Of a stretch of DNA of 64,000 nucleotides, positions 39,258 through 48,121 are shown one piece after another. A program made the position numbers and the translations under genes. The notes under the pieces were generated by a model. That model was not told where the DNA came from. It did not search any database and saw nothing but the letters and a program-made list of their open reading frames with translations. The stretch is from Paenirhodobacter hankyongi (lineage in GTDB: Bacteria > Pseudomonadota > Alphaproteobacteria > Rhodobacterales > Rhodobacteraceae): contig NZ_RCHI01000001.1 of the NCBI RefSeq assembly GCF_003664585.1, positions 347,422 through 411,421 on the forward strand. Reading direction: 5' to 3'. Positions within the stretch are counted from its first letter, which is position 1. Every line of letters begins with the position of its first letter.

Positions 39258-40094
39258 ATGGAACCGCGTCCGCGCAGCTTCTACGCGCTCACCGCCTTCT
39301 TCGTGCTGTTCGTGATCTTCCTCTATGGCCCGACGATCACCATCGCGATCCTGTCCTTCCAGGGGCCGCAGGGAGGGCTGACCTTCCCGATGAACGGGGT
39401 CTCGACCTACTGGTTCCACAACCTGTTCGAGCAGCAGGCGGTGGGCGACATCTGGGGCTCGTTCCGCCGCTCCTTCGCGCTCGGGCTGATGGTGATGGCG
39501 GCGACCGTGGTGATCTCGGTGATGGCGGGGCTCGCCTTCCGCAAGCGCTTCCGCGGCTCGGCGGCGCTGTTCTATCTGACCATCGCCTCGCTGGTGATCC
39601 CCTCGATCCTCGTCTCGCTGGGCGTCGGGCTGATCTTCGACCGCTTCGGGCTGAAGGTGCACTGGGCGACCTCGGGGTTCGGCGCGCAGCTGACCTGGAC
39701 GCTGCCCTTCGGCCTGCTGGTGATGTTCGCCGTCTTCAACCGCTTCAACCCCTCCTACGAGGAGGCGGCGCGCGATCAGGGCGCCAGTGCCTGGCAGACC
39801 TTCGCCCATGTCGTGCTGCCGATCATCTTCCCCTCGGTGGTGGGGGTGGCGCTGTTCGGCTTCTCGCTCAGCTATGACGAGTTCGCCCGCACGCTGCTGA
39901 CGGCCGGCAGCTACAACACCCTGCCGCTCGAGATCTTCGGGATGACGACGAACGTGACGAAGCCGGTGATCTATGCGCTCGGCACGCTGACCACGGCCTT
40001 CTCGCTGCTGATCATCGGCGTCTTCCTGCTGGCCGTCTGGATCACCGCGCGGCGGCGGGCGCGGCGCATGGCGAGCCTCGCGAAGGCGGGCTGA
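39258..40094 (+). CDS. Spermidine/putrescine-type ABC transporter permease (PotC-like)
   Basis: 278 residues with about six membrane helices (ALTAFFVLFVIFLYGPTITI first) and an EAA loop (EEAARDQGASAWQTFAHVVL). Forms the inner-membrane channel with the preceding protein. The stop is followed after 27 bases by the racemase gene. Confidence 0.93.
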   Translation: MEPRPRSFYALTAFFVLFVIFLYGPTITIAILSFQGPQGGLTFPMNGVSTYWFHNLFEQQAVGDIWGSFRRSFALGLMVMAATVVISVMAGLAFRKRFRGSAALFYLTIASLVIPSILVSLGVGLIFDRFGLKVHWATSGFGAQLTWTLPFGLLVMFAVFNRFNPSYEEAARDQGASAWQTFAHVVLPIIFPSVVGVALFGFSLSYDEFARTLLTAGSYNTLPLEIFGMTTNVTKPVIYALGTLTTAFSLLIIGVFLLAVWITARRRARRMASLAKAG

Positions 40095-40121
40095 GGTGCG
40101 GGCGCAGAACGGACGATTGAA

Positions 40122-40787
40122 ATGAAACTGATCTTCATGAACCCCAATTCCACCGAGTCGATGACGCGACAGGTGGTCGAGGTGGCGCGTGCCGCCGCGC
40201 CCGAGGCCGAGATCCTCGGCTGGACCAACACCGGCGGGCCGCCGGCGATCGAGGGGCCCGAGCACGGGCGCCAGGCGCTGGCGGGGCTGATGGCGATGCT
40301 GCCCGCGGCGCGCGCGGCCGGCGCCGATGTGCTGGTGATTGCCTGCTTCGACGACACCGGCCTGGGCGAGTTGCGCGCCGCCGCGCATTGCCCGGTGATC
40401 GGCATCGGGCAGGCGGCCTATCACATGGCCGCGCTGGTCGCCGGGCGGTTCTCGGTGGTGACGACGCTTGCCGTCTCGGTGCCGGTGCTCGAGGACAACC
40501 TCGGCCGCTACGGGCTTGCGACCGGCTGCGTCTCGGTGCGGCCGAGCGGGCTGCCGGTGCTTGCCGTCGAGAAGGGCGGGGCAGCGGTGATCGCGCGGCT
40601 TGCCGAGGAGATGCAGGCCGCCCGCGCCGAGGGGGCGGGGGCGATCGCGCTTGGTTGCGCGGGCATGTGCGGGCTGCGCGGCGCGCTTGCGGCGTTGACC
40701 GACCTGCCGGTGATCGACGGCGTCGCCGCCGCGGCGAATCTCGGTCAGGCGATTGCGCGCACGGTCGGGGCCGGCACCGCGGCCTGA
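40122..40787 (+). CDS. Aspartate/glutamate/hydantoin racemase-family protein
   Basis: 221 residues. The Asp/Glu racemase fold begins LIFMNPNSTESMT. The two candidate catalytic cysteines are in VLVIACFDDTGLGELR and in AIALGCAGMCGL, as in hydantoin racemases. It could racemise a hydantoin or amino-acid derivative brought in by the ABC transporter encoded just upstream in the same operon. Exact substrate unknown. Confidence 0.88.
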   Translation: MKLIFMNPNSTESMTRQVVEVARAAAPEAEILGWTNTGGPPAIEGPEHGRQALAGLMAMLPAARAAGADVLVIACFDDTGLGELRAAAHCPVIGIGQAAYHMAALVAGRFSVVTTLAVSVPVLEDNLGRYGLATGCVSVRPSGLPVLAVEKGGAAVIARLAEEMQAARAEGAGAIALGCAGMCGLRGALAALTDLPVIDGVAAAANLGQAIARTVGAGTAA

Positions 40788-41048
40788 GCCCGGTCCTGAC
40801 TTTCGCTCACTTTGACGCCGGGGCGTTCCTGCGCACCCAGGCGTCTTCGTGTCCGGAACATGCGGCCGACGCGGGAGGATTCGCGCTGGCCCCCTCTGCG
40901 CGGGGGCTGGGGCCCTGCTGCGCGGCATTTCGCCGGCGGCGCGAAGGGACAGGCCGCGGTTGGCCTGGGCGCAAACGGCAAAAGCGGCGCAATCGCTTGC
41001 GAACAGCGGCGAACCTGGCTGATTTCACGTGGATTTTCAGGAGGAAGA
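40788..41048. other. Non-coding stretch between racemase gene and tRNA-Thr
   Basis: GC-rich sequence without a credible open frame or clear intrinsic terminator. It marks the change from the catabolic cluster to the housekeeping region. Confidence 0.5.
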
Positions 41049-41123
<75 letters not shown>

Positions 41124-41238
41124 GCCGTTTCGGTCGGCGTCGACCGTGGGCGGGGATTTAGAGGACATCGCGCGGGGGCGCAAGGGCAAATTTTCACTCT
41201 CTCTCGACACATTTTTTCGGGCGGGGTAGAGAGGGCCA

Positions 41239-41424
41239 ATGACAGAAGATACCCCCGAGAAGAAACCCGGCAAGGGCGGCGCGAAAGCTGCGCCCGAAAC
41301 CCGCGAGGAACGGCTGCGTGCCGCGCTGCGGGCGAATCTCGCGCGGCGCAAGGCGCAGGCGCGCGGGCGGGCGGCGGATGCGGCCGAGACGGAATCGGGT
41401 CGGGGCGGGCAGGAGAACGAGTAG
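41239..41424 (+). CDS. Small charged conserved hypothetical protein upstream of murA
   Basis: 61 residues, mostly Lys/Arg/Glu/Ala, with a central amphipathic helix REERLRAALRANLARRKAQA. Its stop is immediately followed by the murA ATG. Similar short basic frames precede murA in related bacteria as far as I recall. No function can be given; likely disordered. Confidence 0.65.
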   Translation: MTEDTPEKKPGKGGAKAAPETREERLRAALRANLARRKAQARGRAADAAETESGRGGQENE

Positions 41425-42693
41425 ATGGATTCGATCATCGTACGCGGCAACGGGCCGCTTCACGGCCAGATCCCGATTGCCGGGGCCAAGAACGCCTGCC
41501 TCGCGCTGATGCCGGCGACGCTTCTGAGCGAGGAACCGCTGACGCTGACGAATGCGCCGCGGCTGAGCGACATCCGCACCATGACCGAGCTTCTGGCAAG
41601 CCTCGGCGCCGAGGTGACGGGGCTGCAGGACGGCAAGGTGCTGGCCACCTCCTGCCATGGCGAGATCAACCCGGTCGCCGATTACGACATCGTGCGCAAG
41701 ATGCGCGCCTCGAATCTGGTGCTCGGCCCGCTGCTGGCGCGGCTTGGTCATGCGGTGGTGTCGCTGCCGGGCGGCTGTGCGATCGGCGCGCGGCCGATGG
41801 ACATCCACATCGATGCGCTTTCGGCGCTCGGCGCCGAGATCGAGCTGAAGGAAGGATATCTGCACGCAAAGGCGCTTGGCGGGCTGCGCGGCGCAGTGCA
41901 CGAGATGCGATTCGCCTCGGTCGGCGCGACCGAGAACTTCCTGATGGCCGCGGTGCTGGCGAAGGGCAGCTCGGTGCTGAAGAACGCCGCGCGCGAACCC
42001 GAGATCGTCGACCTCGCCCGCTGCCTGCGCGCGATGGGGGCCGAGATCGAGGGCGAGGGTAGCTCGACCATCACCATTCAGGGCGTCGACCGGCTGCATG
42101 GTGCGACCCACCCGGTGGTCACCGACCGCATCGAGCTTGGCACCTACATGCTCGCCCCGGCGATCTGCGGCGGCGAGGTCGAATGCCTTGGCGGCAAGAT
42201 CGAGCTGGTCGAGAGCTTCTGCGAGAAGCTCGACGCGGCCGGGGTCTCGGTCGAGGAGACGGCGACGGGGCTGAAGGTGAAGCGCAAGAACGGCCGGATC
42301 CGCGCCGTCGACGTGGTGACCGAACCCTTCCCGGGCTTCCCGACCGACCTGCAGGCGCAGATGATGGCGCTTCTGGCCACCGCCGAGGGCACCTCGGTGC
42401 TCGAGGAGAAGATCTTCGAGAACCGCTTCATGCACGCCCCCGAGCTGATGCGCATGGGCGCGCGGATCGAGGTGCAGGGCGGCCAGGCGACGGTGCATGG
42501 CGTCGAGAAGCTGAAGGGCGCGCGGGTGATGGCGACCGACCTTCGGGCCTCGGTGTCGCTGATCCTCGCCGGGCTTGCCGCCGAGGGCGAGACCGTGGTG
42601 AGCCGCGTCTACCACCTCGACCGCGGCTACGAGCGGGTCGAGGAAAAGCTCGGCGCGGTCGGCGCCAAGATCGAGCGGGTGAAGGGCGAGTGA
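41425..42693 (+). CDS. murA: UDP-N-acetylglucosamine 1-carboxyvinyltransferase
   Basis: 422 residues, the usual MurA length. The start has [19 protein letters not shown] with the conserved Lys-Asn pair, and the catalytic cysteine sits in [16 protein letters not shown]. It transfers enolpyruvate from PEP to UDP-GlcNAc, the first committed step of peptidoglycan synthesis, and is the fosfomycin target. The Cys predicts a fosfomycin-sensitive enzyme. Its stop overlaps the next gene (TGATG). Confidence 0.97.
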   Translation: MDSIIVRGNGPLHGQIPIAGAKNACLALMPATLLSEEPLTLTNAPRLSDIRTMTELLASLGAEVTGLQDGKVLATSCHGEINPVADYDIVRKMRASNLVLGPLLARLGHAVVSLPGGCAIGARPMDIHIDALSALGAEIELKEGYLHAKALGGLRGAVHEMRFASVGATENFLMAAVLAKGSSVLKNAAREPEIVDLARCLRAMGAEIEGEGSSTITIQGVDRLHGATHPVVTDRIELGTYMLAPAICGGEVECLGGKIELVESFCEKLDAAGVSVEETATGLKVKRKNGRIRAVDVVTEPFPGFPTDLQAQMMALLATAEGTSVLEEKIFENRFMHAPELMRMGARIEVQGGQATVHGVEKLKGARVMATDLRASVSLILAGLAAEGETVVSRVYHLDRGYERVEEKLGAVGAKIERVKGE

Positions 42694-43607
42694 TGGCACA
42701 GGGCCGGTCGCTTGAACTCTTCTTTGTCGATGGCAACCCCGAGGGGATGCAGACGGCGGAGGTGTTCAACTGGACCGGCCATGTCCTTTACTTCCCGCGC
42801 ACGCAGGTCGCCGCGGCGCTGAGCCGGTCTGCTGCGCGGCACACCGGCGTCTATGTCCTGCTGGGCGAGGGCGAGACCGGGCCGCTTGCCTATATCGGCG
42901 AGAGCGAGGACGTGTCGCAGCGGATCCGCAGCCATGACGTGCAGAAGGATTTCTGGACCCATGCGGCGCTGATCACCACCCAGGCGAACAACCTGCACAA
43001 GGCGCATGTGAAATACCTCGAGGCGCGGCTGATCGAGGAGGCGAAGCGGATCGGCCGGATGCCGCTCGAGAACGGCACCGCCCCGGCGCGCCCGGGCCTC
43101 TCCGAAGCCGCCCGTGCCAATATGGAAGAGTTCCTCGAGACCCTGTTCATCGTGCTGCCGGCGCTGCGCATCGACATGTTTGTGGAACGGAAACGGCCTG
43201 CTGTTGTGCCGCCGGCCGAGCTGGAACAGCGTGCAAGGGGGGAGGCGGTCGAAGGGCCGCTCTTTCGGCTGTCGGCGCCGCGCGCGGGCTTGACGGCGCA
43301 GGCGCGCCTTGTGCTTGGTGAGTTCGTGGTGGAAGCTGGCACCCATGCGCGCGGGAACTGGACTGGTGTGGACTATGCCACTTACAAGGGGCTTTACACC
43401 GAGTTGAGGCAGTCCGGCGTGCTTGTTCCCGAGGGGGACTTCTGTGTCTTCGCCGAGAATTACGCCTTCGCGAGCCCTTCGGCCGCGGCTTCGGTGATCC
43501 TCGGGCGCGCTGCGAACGGCACGCTGGAGTGGAAGACCCCGGAGGGGAAGACCTACAAGGAATGGGAGGCCGAGACGCTCTCGGTGCTGCCGCAGGAGGA
43601 CGCATGA
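42693..43607 (+). CDS. GIY-YIG nuclease-like protein with C-terminal DUF4357
   Basis: 304 residues from the ATG at 42693, coupled to murA. The N-terminal part has the GIY-YIG pattern (TGVYVLLGE, then LAYIGESEDVSQRIRSH) and a helical middle (KYLEARLIEEAKRIG). The C-terminal DUF4357 domain holds NWTGVDYATYKGLYTELRQS and WKTPEGKTYKEWE. Proteins of this shape are found scattered among mobile and defence genes, and their substrate is unknown. Its place inside a conserved housekeeping order looks like an insertion. Confidence 0.85.
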   Translation: MAQGRSLELFFVDGNPEGMQTAEVFNWTGHVLYFPRTQVAAALSRSAARHTGVYVLLGEGETGPLAYIGESEDVSQRIRSHDVQKDFWTHAALITTQANNLHKAHVKYLEARLIEEAKRIGRMPLENGTAPARPGLSEAARANMEEFLETLFIVLPALRIDMFVERKRPAVVPPAELEQRARGEAVEGPLFRLSAPRAGLTAQARLVLGEFVVEAGTHARGNWTGVDYATYKGLYTELRQSGVLVPEGDFCVFAENYAFASPSAAASVILGRAANGTLEWKTPEGKTYKEWEAETLSVLPQEDA

Positions 43608-44083
43608 CGACCGACGCGCGATTCGAGGACGGGGCAGAGGGGGCGCTCGCGCTGCGGGCCGAGACGGCGGAGGACCTGAAGGTCATCGCCGCGCTGGTGC
43701 AGGACGCGGTCTTCTCCACTGCCGACATCGCCTGGGAGGCGAAGGCGCGCCGGCTGGTGGTGCTCGTCAACCGCTTCCGCTGGGAAGACAAGGCCGCGGC
43801 CGAGGCGGAAAAGCGCCCCTACGAGCGGGTGCGGGCGCTTCTGGTGATCTCGGGCGTCACCGGCATCGCCTCGCAGGGGATCGACCGCAAGGATCCCGAT
43901 CTCGTGCTCTCGCTCCTTGATCTCGGCTGGGAGCCGGGCGAGGACCCCGCCGGTCGCGTGCTGCTGACGCTGGCGGGCGACGGCGCGATTGCGATCTCGA
44001 CCGAATGCCTCGAGGTCGATCTGCACGACGTGACGCGGCCCTACCGCGCCGTCTCGGGCGCCGCACCGCATCATCCCGAATGA
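43604..44083 (+). CDS. DUF2948 family protein
   Basis: 159 residues from the ATG at 43604 (ATGA overlap with the gene before). The family's hallmarks are DLKVIAALVQDAVFSTADIAWE and RLVVLVNRFRWEDK, with the C-terminal ECLEVDLHDVTRPYRAVSG. It is a conserved alphaproteobacterial family of unknown function usually found between murA and hisD. Overlaps the next gene. Confidence 0.92.
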   Translation: MTTDARFEDGAEGALALRAETAEDLKVIAALVQDAVFSTADIAWEAKARRLVVLVNRFRWEDKAAAEAEKRPYERVRALLVISGVTGIASQGIDRKDPDLVLSLLDLGWEPGEDPAGRVLLTLAGDGAIAISTECLEVDLHDVTRPYRAVSGAAPHHPE

Positions 44084-44556
44084 TCCGCGCGGCCCGCCCC
44101 GAGGATGCCGCACGGATCTCCGAGGTTCTGGTGGCCTCGATCACCGGGCTCTGCGCGGCCGACCACCACGATGACCCGGCGCGGATCGCCCGCTGGCTCG
44201 CGGACAAGACCCCCGAGGGCGTCGCGGCGATGATCGCCGCGCCGGGCGGACGGCTCTATGTCGCGGGGCGCGGGCGGATCGAGGCGGTCGGCGCGATCGA
44301 CTGGGCGGGGCAGGCGCCGGATGCCGGCAAGATCACCTTGCTCTATGTCGATCCCGAGGCCCGCAGGCAGGGGTTGTCGGCGGCGCTGCTGGCGGCGATG
44401 GAGGCGGAACTCGTGGCGATGGGGCGCACGAACGGCCTGCTCACCGCCACCGCGACGGCCTTCGCCTTTTACCGCCACCACGGCTGGCACGCCGCGGGCC
44501 CGGCCCGCGAGGGGCGCTGGATCCTCGGTCATCCGATGCGCAAGACGCTGGGCTGA
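44080..44556 (+). CDS. GNAT-family N-acetyltransferase
   Basis: 158 residues from the ATG at 44080, overlapping DUF2948 (ATGA). Acetyl-CoA binding region LLYVDPEARRQGLSAALLAA and C-terminal FAFYRHHGWHAAGP are typical. The acceptor substrate is unknown. Last gene of the murA-led coupled series; a repeat hairpin follows. Confidence 0.9.
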   Translation: MIRAARPEDAARISEVLVASITGLCAADHHDDPARIARWLADKTPEGVAAMIAAPGGRLYVAGRGRIEAVGAIDWAGQAPDAGKITLLYVDPEARRQGLSAALLAAMEAELVAMGRTNGLLTATATAFAFYRHHGWHAAGPAREGRWILGHPMRKTLG

Positions 44557-44594
44557 GCCGGCGAGCCACAGATCCTTTCCTGGTGGAACTACTC

Positions 44595-44669
44595 TCGGGG
44601 GTCCGGGGGCGAGCCCCCCGGCGGCGTCTCGGGCCGAGCCGTCGCATGCGTATTTGAACCCGGAAAAAG
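44595..44669. repeat. Rhodobacterales-type intergenic repeat, second copy
   Basis: A stem of CCGGGGG (44603-44609) with CCCCCGG (44615-44621), GC-rich spacer, then GCGTATTTGAACCCGGAAAA. It matches the 38.3-kb copy in layout and in the words GTATTTG and GGAAAA. It lies between the acetyltransferase and hisD, and the hairpin may act as a terminator. Confidence 0.6.
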
Positions 44670-44751
44670 CACGGGGCGCGGGGCAGGGGACACGAGTGCT
44701 TGCCCCGCGCGCGGCAAGGCCTTAATCCCTTGGGCAAGAAGGAGCCTCCCC

Positions 44752-46083
44752 ATGCCGCATTTCCTTGCCACCGCCGACGCCGATTTCGAGACCCGCTTCA
44801 CCGCGCTTCTGGGGATGAAGCGCGAGGACAGCCCCGATGTCGATGCGGCCGTCGCCGCGATCATCGCCGATGTGCGCACGCGCGGCGATGCGGCGGTGAT
44901 CGAGCTGACCGAGAAATTCGACCGGCTGTCGCTGACCCCGGAAACCCTCGCCTTCTCGCCTGCCGAGATGGAGGCGGAAATCGCCAAGGTGCCGGCGGCC
45001 GAGCGTGCCGCACTCGAGCTCGCGGCAGAGCGGATCCGCACCTATCACGCGCGGCAGATGCCGCTGGCCGAGGAACGCTGGAGCGAACCCAACGGCGCCG
45101 AGCTTGGCTGGCGCTGGACGCCGGTCTCGGCGGCGGGGCTTTACGTGCCGGGCGGGCTGGCCTCCTATCCGTCCTCGGTGCTGATGAATGCGATTCCGGC
45201 CAAGGTCGCCGGGGTCGAGCGGCTGGTCATCGCCTGCCCGACGCCCGGGGGCGCGGTGAATCCGCTCGTGCTGCTCGCGGCGCGGCTTGCGGGCGTCGAC
45301 ACCGTCTACCGCATCGGCGGCGCGCAGGCGATTGCGGCGCTCGCCTATGGCACGGCGACGATCACCCCGGTCGACAAGATCACCGGGCCGGGCAATGCCT
45401 TTGTCGCGGCCGCGAAGCGGCGCGTCTTCGGCAAGGTCGGCATCGACATGATTGCCGGCCCCTCCGAGATTCTGGTGATCGCCGACGGCACCGCCAACCC
45501 CGACTGGGTGGCGATCGACCTGCTCAGCCAGGCCGAACACGACCAGTCGGCGCAGGCGCTGCTGCTGACCCCCGATGCGGGCTTTGCGAAAGAGGTTGTC
45601 GCGGCGCTTGAGAAACGGCTTGCCACGCTTGAGCGGCGTGAGATCGCCGGCGCCAGCTGGCGCGATTTTGGCACCGTCATCGTCACCCGCGACCTGAGCG
45701 AGGCGGCGGCGCTGTCGAACCGCGTCGCGCCCGAGCACCTTGAACTTTGCGTCGCCGATCCCGAGGCGCTGAGCGCCGAGATCACCCATGCCGGCGCGAT
45801 CTTCCTCGGCCAATGGACGCCCGAGGCGATCGGCGATTACGTCGGCGGGCCGAACCACGTGCTGCCCACGGCGCGTTCGGCGCGCTTCTCCTCGGGGCTG
45901 AGCGCGATGGACTTCCTCAAGCGCACGACGCTTGCGAGGATGACGCCCGAGGCGCTGCGCGCGATCGGCCCCTCGGCCGAGATCCTCGCCACCTCGGAAA
46001 GCCTGCAGGCGCATGGCCTGTCGGTGCGTGCCCGGCTTGACGCGCTGAACTGCGCCGAGGCGCTGAAGGAAGGGGACGCCTGA
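44752..46083 (+). CDS. hisD: Histidinol dehydrogenase
   Basis: 443 residues. The conserved blocks GLYVPGGLASYPSSVLMNA, IGGAQAIAALAYGT, VDKITGPGNAFVAAAKR, AGPSEILVIAD and LLSQAEHD are present, including the zinc and catalytic histidines. It oxidises L-histidinol to L-histidine in two NAD-dependent steps. Followed without a gap by the UPF0262 gene, an arrangement usual for this family of bacteria. Confidence 0.97.
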   Translation: MPHFLATADADFETRFTALLGMKREDSPDVDAAVAAIIADVRTRGDAAVIELTEKFDRLSLTPETLAFSPAEMEAEIAKVPAAERAALELAAERIRTYHARQMPLAEERWSEPNGAELGWRWTPVSAAGLYVPGGLASYPSSVLMNAIPAKVAGVERLVIACPTPGGAVNPLVLLAARLAGVDTVYRIGGAQAIAALAYGTATITPVDKITGPGNAFVAAAKRRVFGKVGIDMIAGPSEILVIADGTANPDWVAIDLLSQAEHDQSAQALLLTPDAGFAKEVVAALEKRLATLERREIAGASWRDFGTVIVTRDLSEAAALSNRVAPEHLELCVADPEALSAEITHAGAIFLGQWTPEAIGDYVGGPNHVLPTARSARFSSGLSAMDFLKRTTLARMTPEALRAIGPSAEILATSESLQAHGLSVRARLDALNCAEALKEGDA

Positions 46084-46562
46084 TGGCCCGCATCACCCGT
46101 CTCGAGATCGATGATAGCGGCCTGCCGGCCCCCGCCCCGGAAATCGAGCAGGAGCGCCGCGTCGCGGTCTTCGACCTGCTCGAGGACAACAGCTTCACCC
46201 TCCCGGGCCGCGACGGCGCCCCGCCGCCCGAGGGCCCCTTCGCGCTGACGCTTGCGGTGCGCGACGGCCGGCTGGTCTTCGACACCGCCACCGAGGCGGG
46301 CGAGAAGGTGGCCGAGTTCCACCTCAGCTTCGGCCCGTTCCGGCAGGCGGTGAAGGATTACTTCCAGATCTGCGCCAGCTATTTCGACGCGGTGAAGAAG
46401 CTGCCGCCCAGCCAGATCGAGGCAATCGACATGGCCCGGCGGGGCATCCACAACGAAGGCGCGCGGATCTTGCAGGAGCGGCTCGAGGGCAAGGCCGAGC
46501 TCGACATCGACACCGCGCGCCGTCTTTTCACTCTCGTCTGTGTTCTTACCCCGGTAAAATGA
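46083..46562 (+). CDS. UPF0262 family protein
   Basis: 159 residues; the start overlaps the hisD stop (TGATG). Signature segments are EIEQERRVAVFDLLEDNSF, FGPFRQAVKDYFQICASYFD and IEAIDMARRGIHNEGA. It is a conserved alphaproteobacterial family of unknown function that nearly always follows hisD. Overlaps the phosphatase gene. Confidence 0.95.
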   Translation: MARITRLEIDDSGLPAPAPEIEQERRVAVFDLLEDNSFTLPGRDGAPPPEGPFALTLAVRDGRLVFDTATEAGEKVAEFHLSFGPFRQAVKDYFQICASYFDAVKKLPPSQIEAIDMARRGIHNEGARILQERLEGKAELDIDTARRLFTLVCVLTPVK

Positions 46563-47020
46563 TGGCGTCGCTTCCCCATTCGGTCCTGTTCTGCTGCGAC
46601 CACAACGCCACGCGTTCGCCGATGGCCGAGGGGATGATGAAGAAGTTCTACGGCCGCGAGGTCTATGTGCAGTCGGTGGGGGTGAAGTCGGATCTGGAGA
46701 TCGACGGTTTCACCATCGCCGTGTGCCACGAGATCGGCATCGACCTGACGCGCCACCGCGCCCGCGATTTCAACGAGCTGTCGGATTTCGGCGACGAGAT
46801 CGAATCCTTCGATCTGGTGGTGGCGCTGACGCCGGCCTCGCGCGCGCTGGCCGAAGAGGCGGCGCGGGTGCATCACGTCTCGGTCGAGTATTGGCCGATC
46901 AACGACCCGACCGGGGTGGGCGAGGGGCGCGAGGCGCGGCTCGCCGCCTATCGGCTGACCCGCGACCAGATCCGCGCCCATATGGTCGAGCGCTTCGGCC
47001 TGCCGAAGCAGCCGATCTGA
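46562..47020 (+). CDS. Low-molecular-weight protein tyrosine phosphatase-like protein
   Basis: About 152 residues; an ATG one codon earlier (46559) overlaps the previous stop and is also possible. The phosphatase P-loop is CDHNATRS (C-x5-R) near the N-terminus, and the general-acid region is WPINDPTG. Related proteins include arsenate reductases, but the core-gene setting argues for a housekeeping phosphatase role. Substrate unknown. Confidence 0.88.
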   Translation: MASLPHSVLFCCDHNATRSPMAEGMMKKFYGREVYVQSVGVKSDLEIDGFTIAVCHEIGIDLTRHRARDFNELSDFGDEIESFDLVVALTPASRALAEEAARVHHVSVEYWPINDPTGVGEGREARLAAYRLTRDQIRAHMVERFGLPKQPI

Positions 47021-47129
47021 GGCGCTGTCCCCGCGACGGTTTCGCGCGCCCCGACGTCGGTTGCGGGGTTTGACGCGGGGCCTTGCGCATGCCACATCTC
47101 GGTCAGTTCCATCCGACCGGAGTTCGCCC

Positions 47130-47537
47130 ATGCCCCGCGCCGAAGCCCTTGCCACCGTCACCCGCTATTACGAGGCCTTCAACGCCGGCGACACCGCCGC
47201 GATGGAGGCACTGATCGCCGATGATTTCGAGCATCACGTGAACGAGGGCGAGATCCGCCGCGGTGCCGAGGCCTTCCGCGCCTTCAACGCCCACATGACG
47301 CGCTGCTACCGCGAGCATCTGGCCGATGTCGTGGTGATGGCGAATGACGCGGGCACCCGCGCGGCGGCCGAATTCGTCGTGCATGGCGTCTATCTCGAGA
47401 CCGACGACGGCCTGCCCGAGGCGCGCGGGCAGAAATACGTGCTGCCGGCCGGCGCCTTCCTCAGCCTGAAGGACGGCCGCATCGCCCGGGTGACGACCTA
47501 TTACAACCTTTCCGACTGGGTCCGGCAGGTCAGCTGA
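47130..47537 (+). CDS. Ketosteroid-isomerase-like/SnoaL-like protein
   Basis: 135 residues from the ATG at 47130. NTF2-fold signs are TRYYEAFNAGDTAAMEALIA, GAEAFRAFNAHM and FLSLKDGRIARVTTYYN. The ligand is unknown. Its last base starts the next gene (TGATG), so it is coupled to the acetyltransferase and hydrolase downstream. The trio interrupts the usual path from the phosphatase gene to infA. Confidence 0.85.
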   Translation: MPRAEALATVTRYYEAFNAGDTAAMEALIADDFEHHVNEGEIRRGAEAFRAFNAHMTRCYREHLADVVVMANDAGTRAAAEFVVHGVYLETDDGLPEARGQKYVLPAGAFLSLKDGRIARVTTYYNLSDWVRQVS

Positions 47538-48121
47538 TGGTCGAGGTCTGCAGCCTGACCGGCGCGGCGCTCGACGCGGCGCTTGACGACGTGGCGCGAC
47601 TGCGCATCGCGGTGTTCCGCGACTGGCCTTACCTTTACGACGGCTCGCTCGACTACGAGCGGCGCTATCTCGAAAGCTATCGCGCCTCGGAGACGGCGGT
47701 GGTGGTCGGCGCCTTCGATGGCGCGCGGCTTGTCGGCGCCGCGACCGGCACGCCGCTCGAGGATCACGCCGAGGATTTCGCCGCCCCCTTCGCGGACACC
47801 GGGCTGCCGCTCGAGGCGGTCTTCTATTGCGCCGAGTCGGTGCTGCTGCCCGAGTATCGCGGCCATGGCCTCGGCCACGCCTTCTTCGACGCGCGCGAGG
47901 CTCATGCCCGCGCCCTCGGCCGCGGCTTTTCCGCCTTCTGCTCGGTGCTGCGGCCAGCCGATCACCCGATGCGGCCCGCGGACTATCGCCCGCTTGACGG
48001 GTTCTGGCGCAAGCGCGGCTACGAGCCGATGCCGGGCGTCGTCGCGCGGTTCCGCTGGACCGATCTCGGCGACGGTGAACAGACTGAAAAACCGCTGCAA
48101 TTCTGGGGGCGAGCGCTGTGA
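47537..48121 (+). CDS. GNAT-family N-acetyltransferase
   Basis: 194 residues. RIAVFRDWPYLYDGSLDYER near the N-terminus, the acetyl-CoA motif LLPEYRGHGLGHAFFDAREA, and C-terminal LDGFWRKRGYEPM are visible. Coupled at both ends to its neighbours (TGATG and GTGA overlaps), so it probably modifies a metabolite handled with the downstream amidase-like enzyme. Confidence 0.88.
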   Translation: MVEVCSLTGAALDAALDDVARLRIAVFRDWPYLYDGSLDYERRYLESYRASETAVVVGAFDGARLVGAATGTPLEDHAEDFAAPFADTGLPLEAVFYCAESVLLPEYRGHGLGHAFFDAREAHARALGRGFSAFCSVLRPADHPMRPADYRPLDGFWRKRGYEPMPGVVARFRWTDLGDGEQTEKPLQFWGRAL

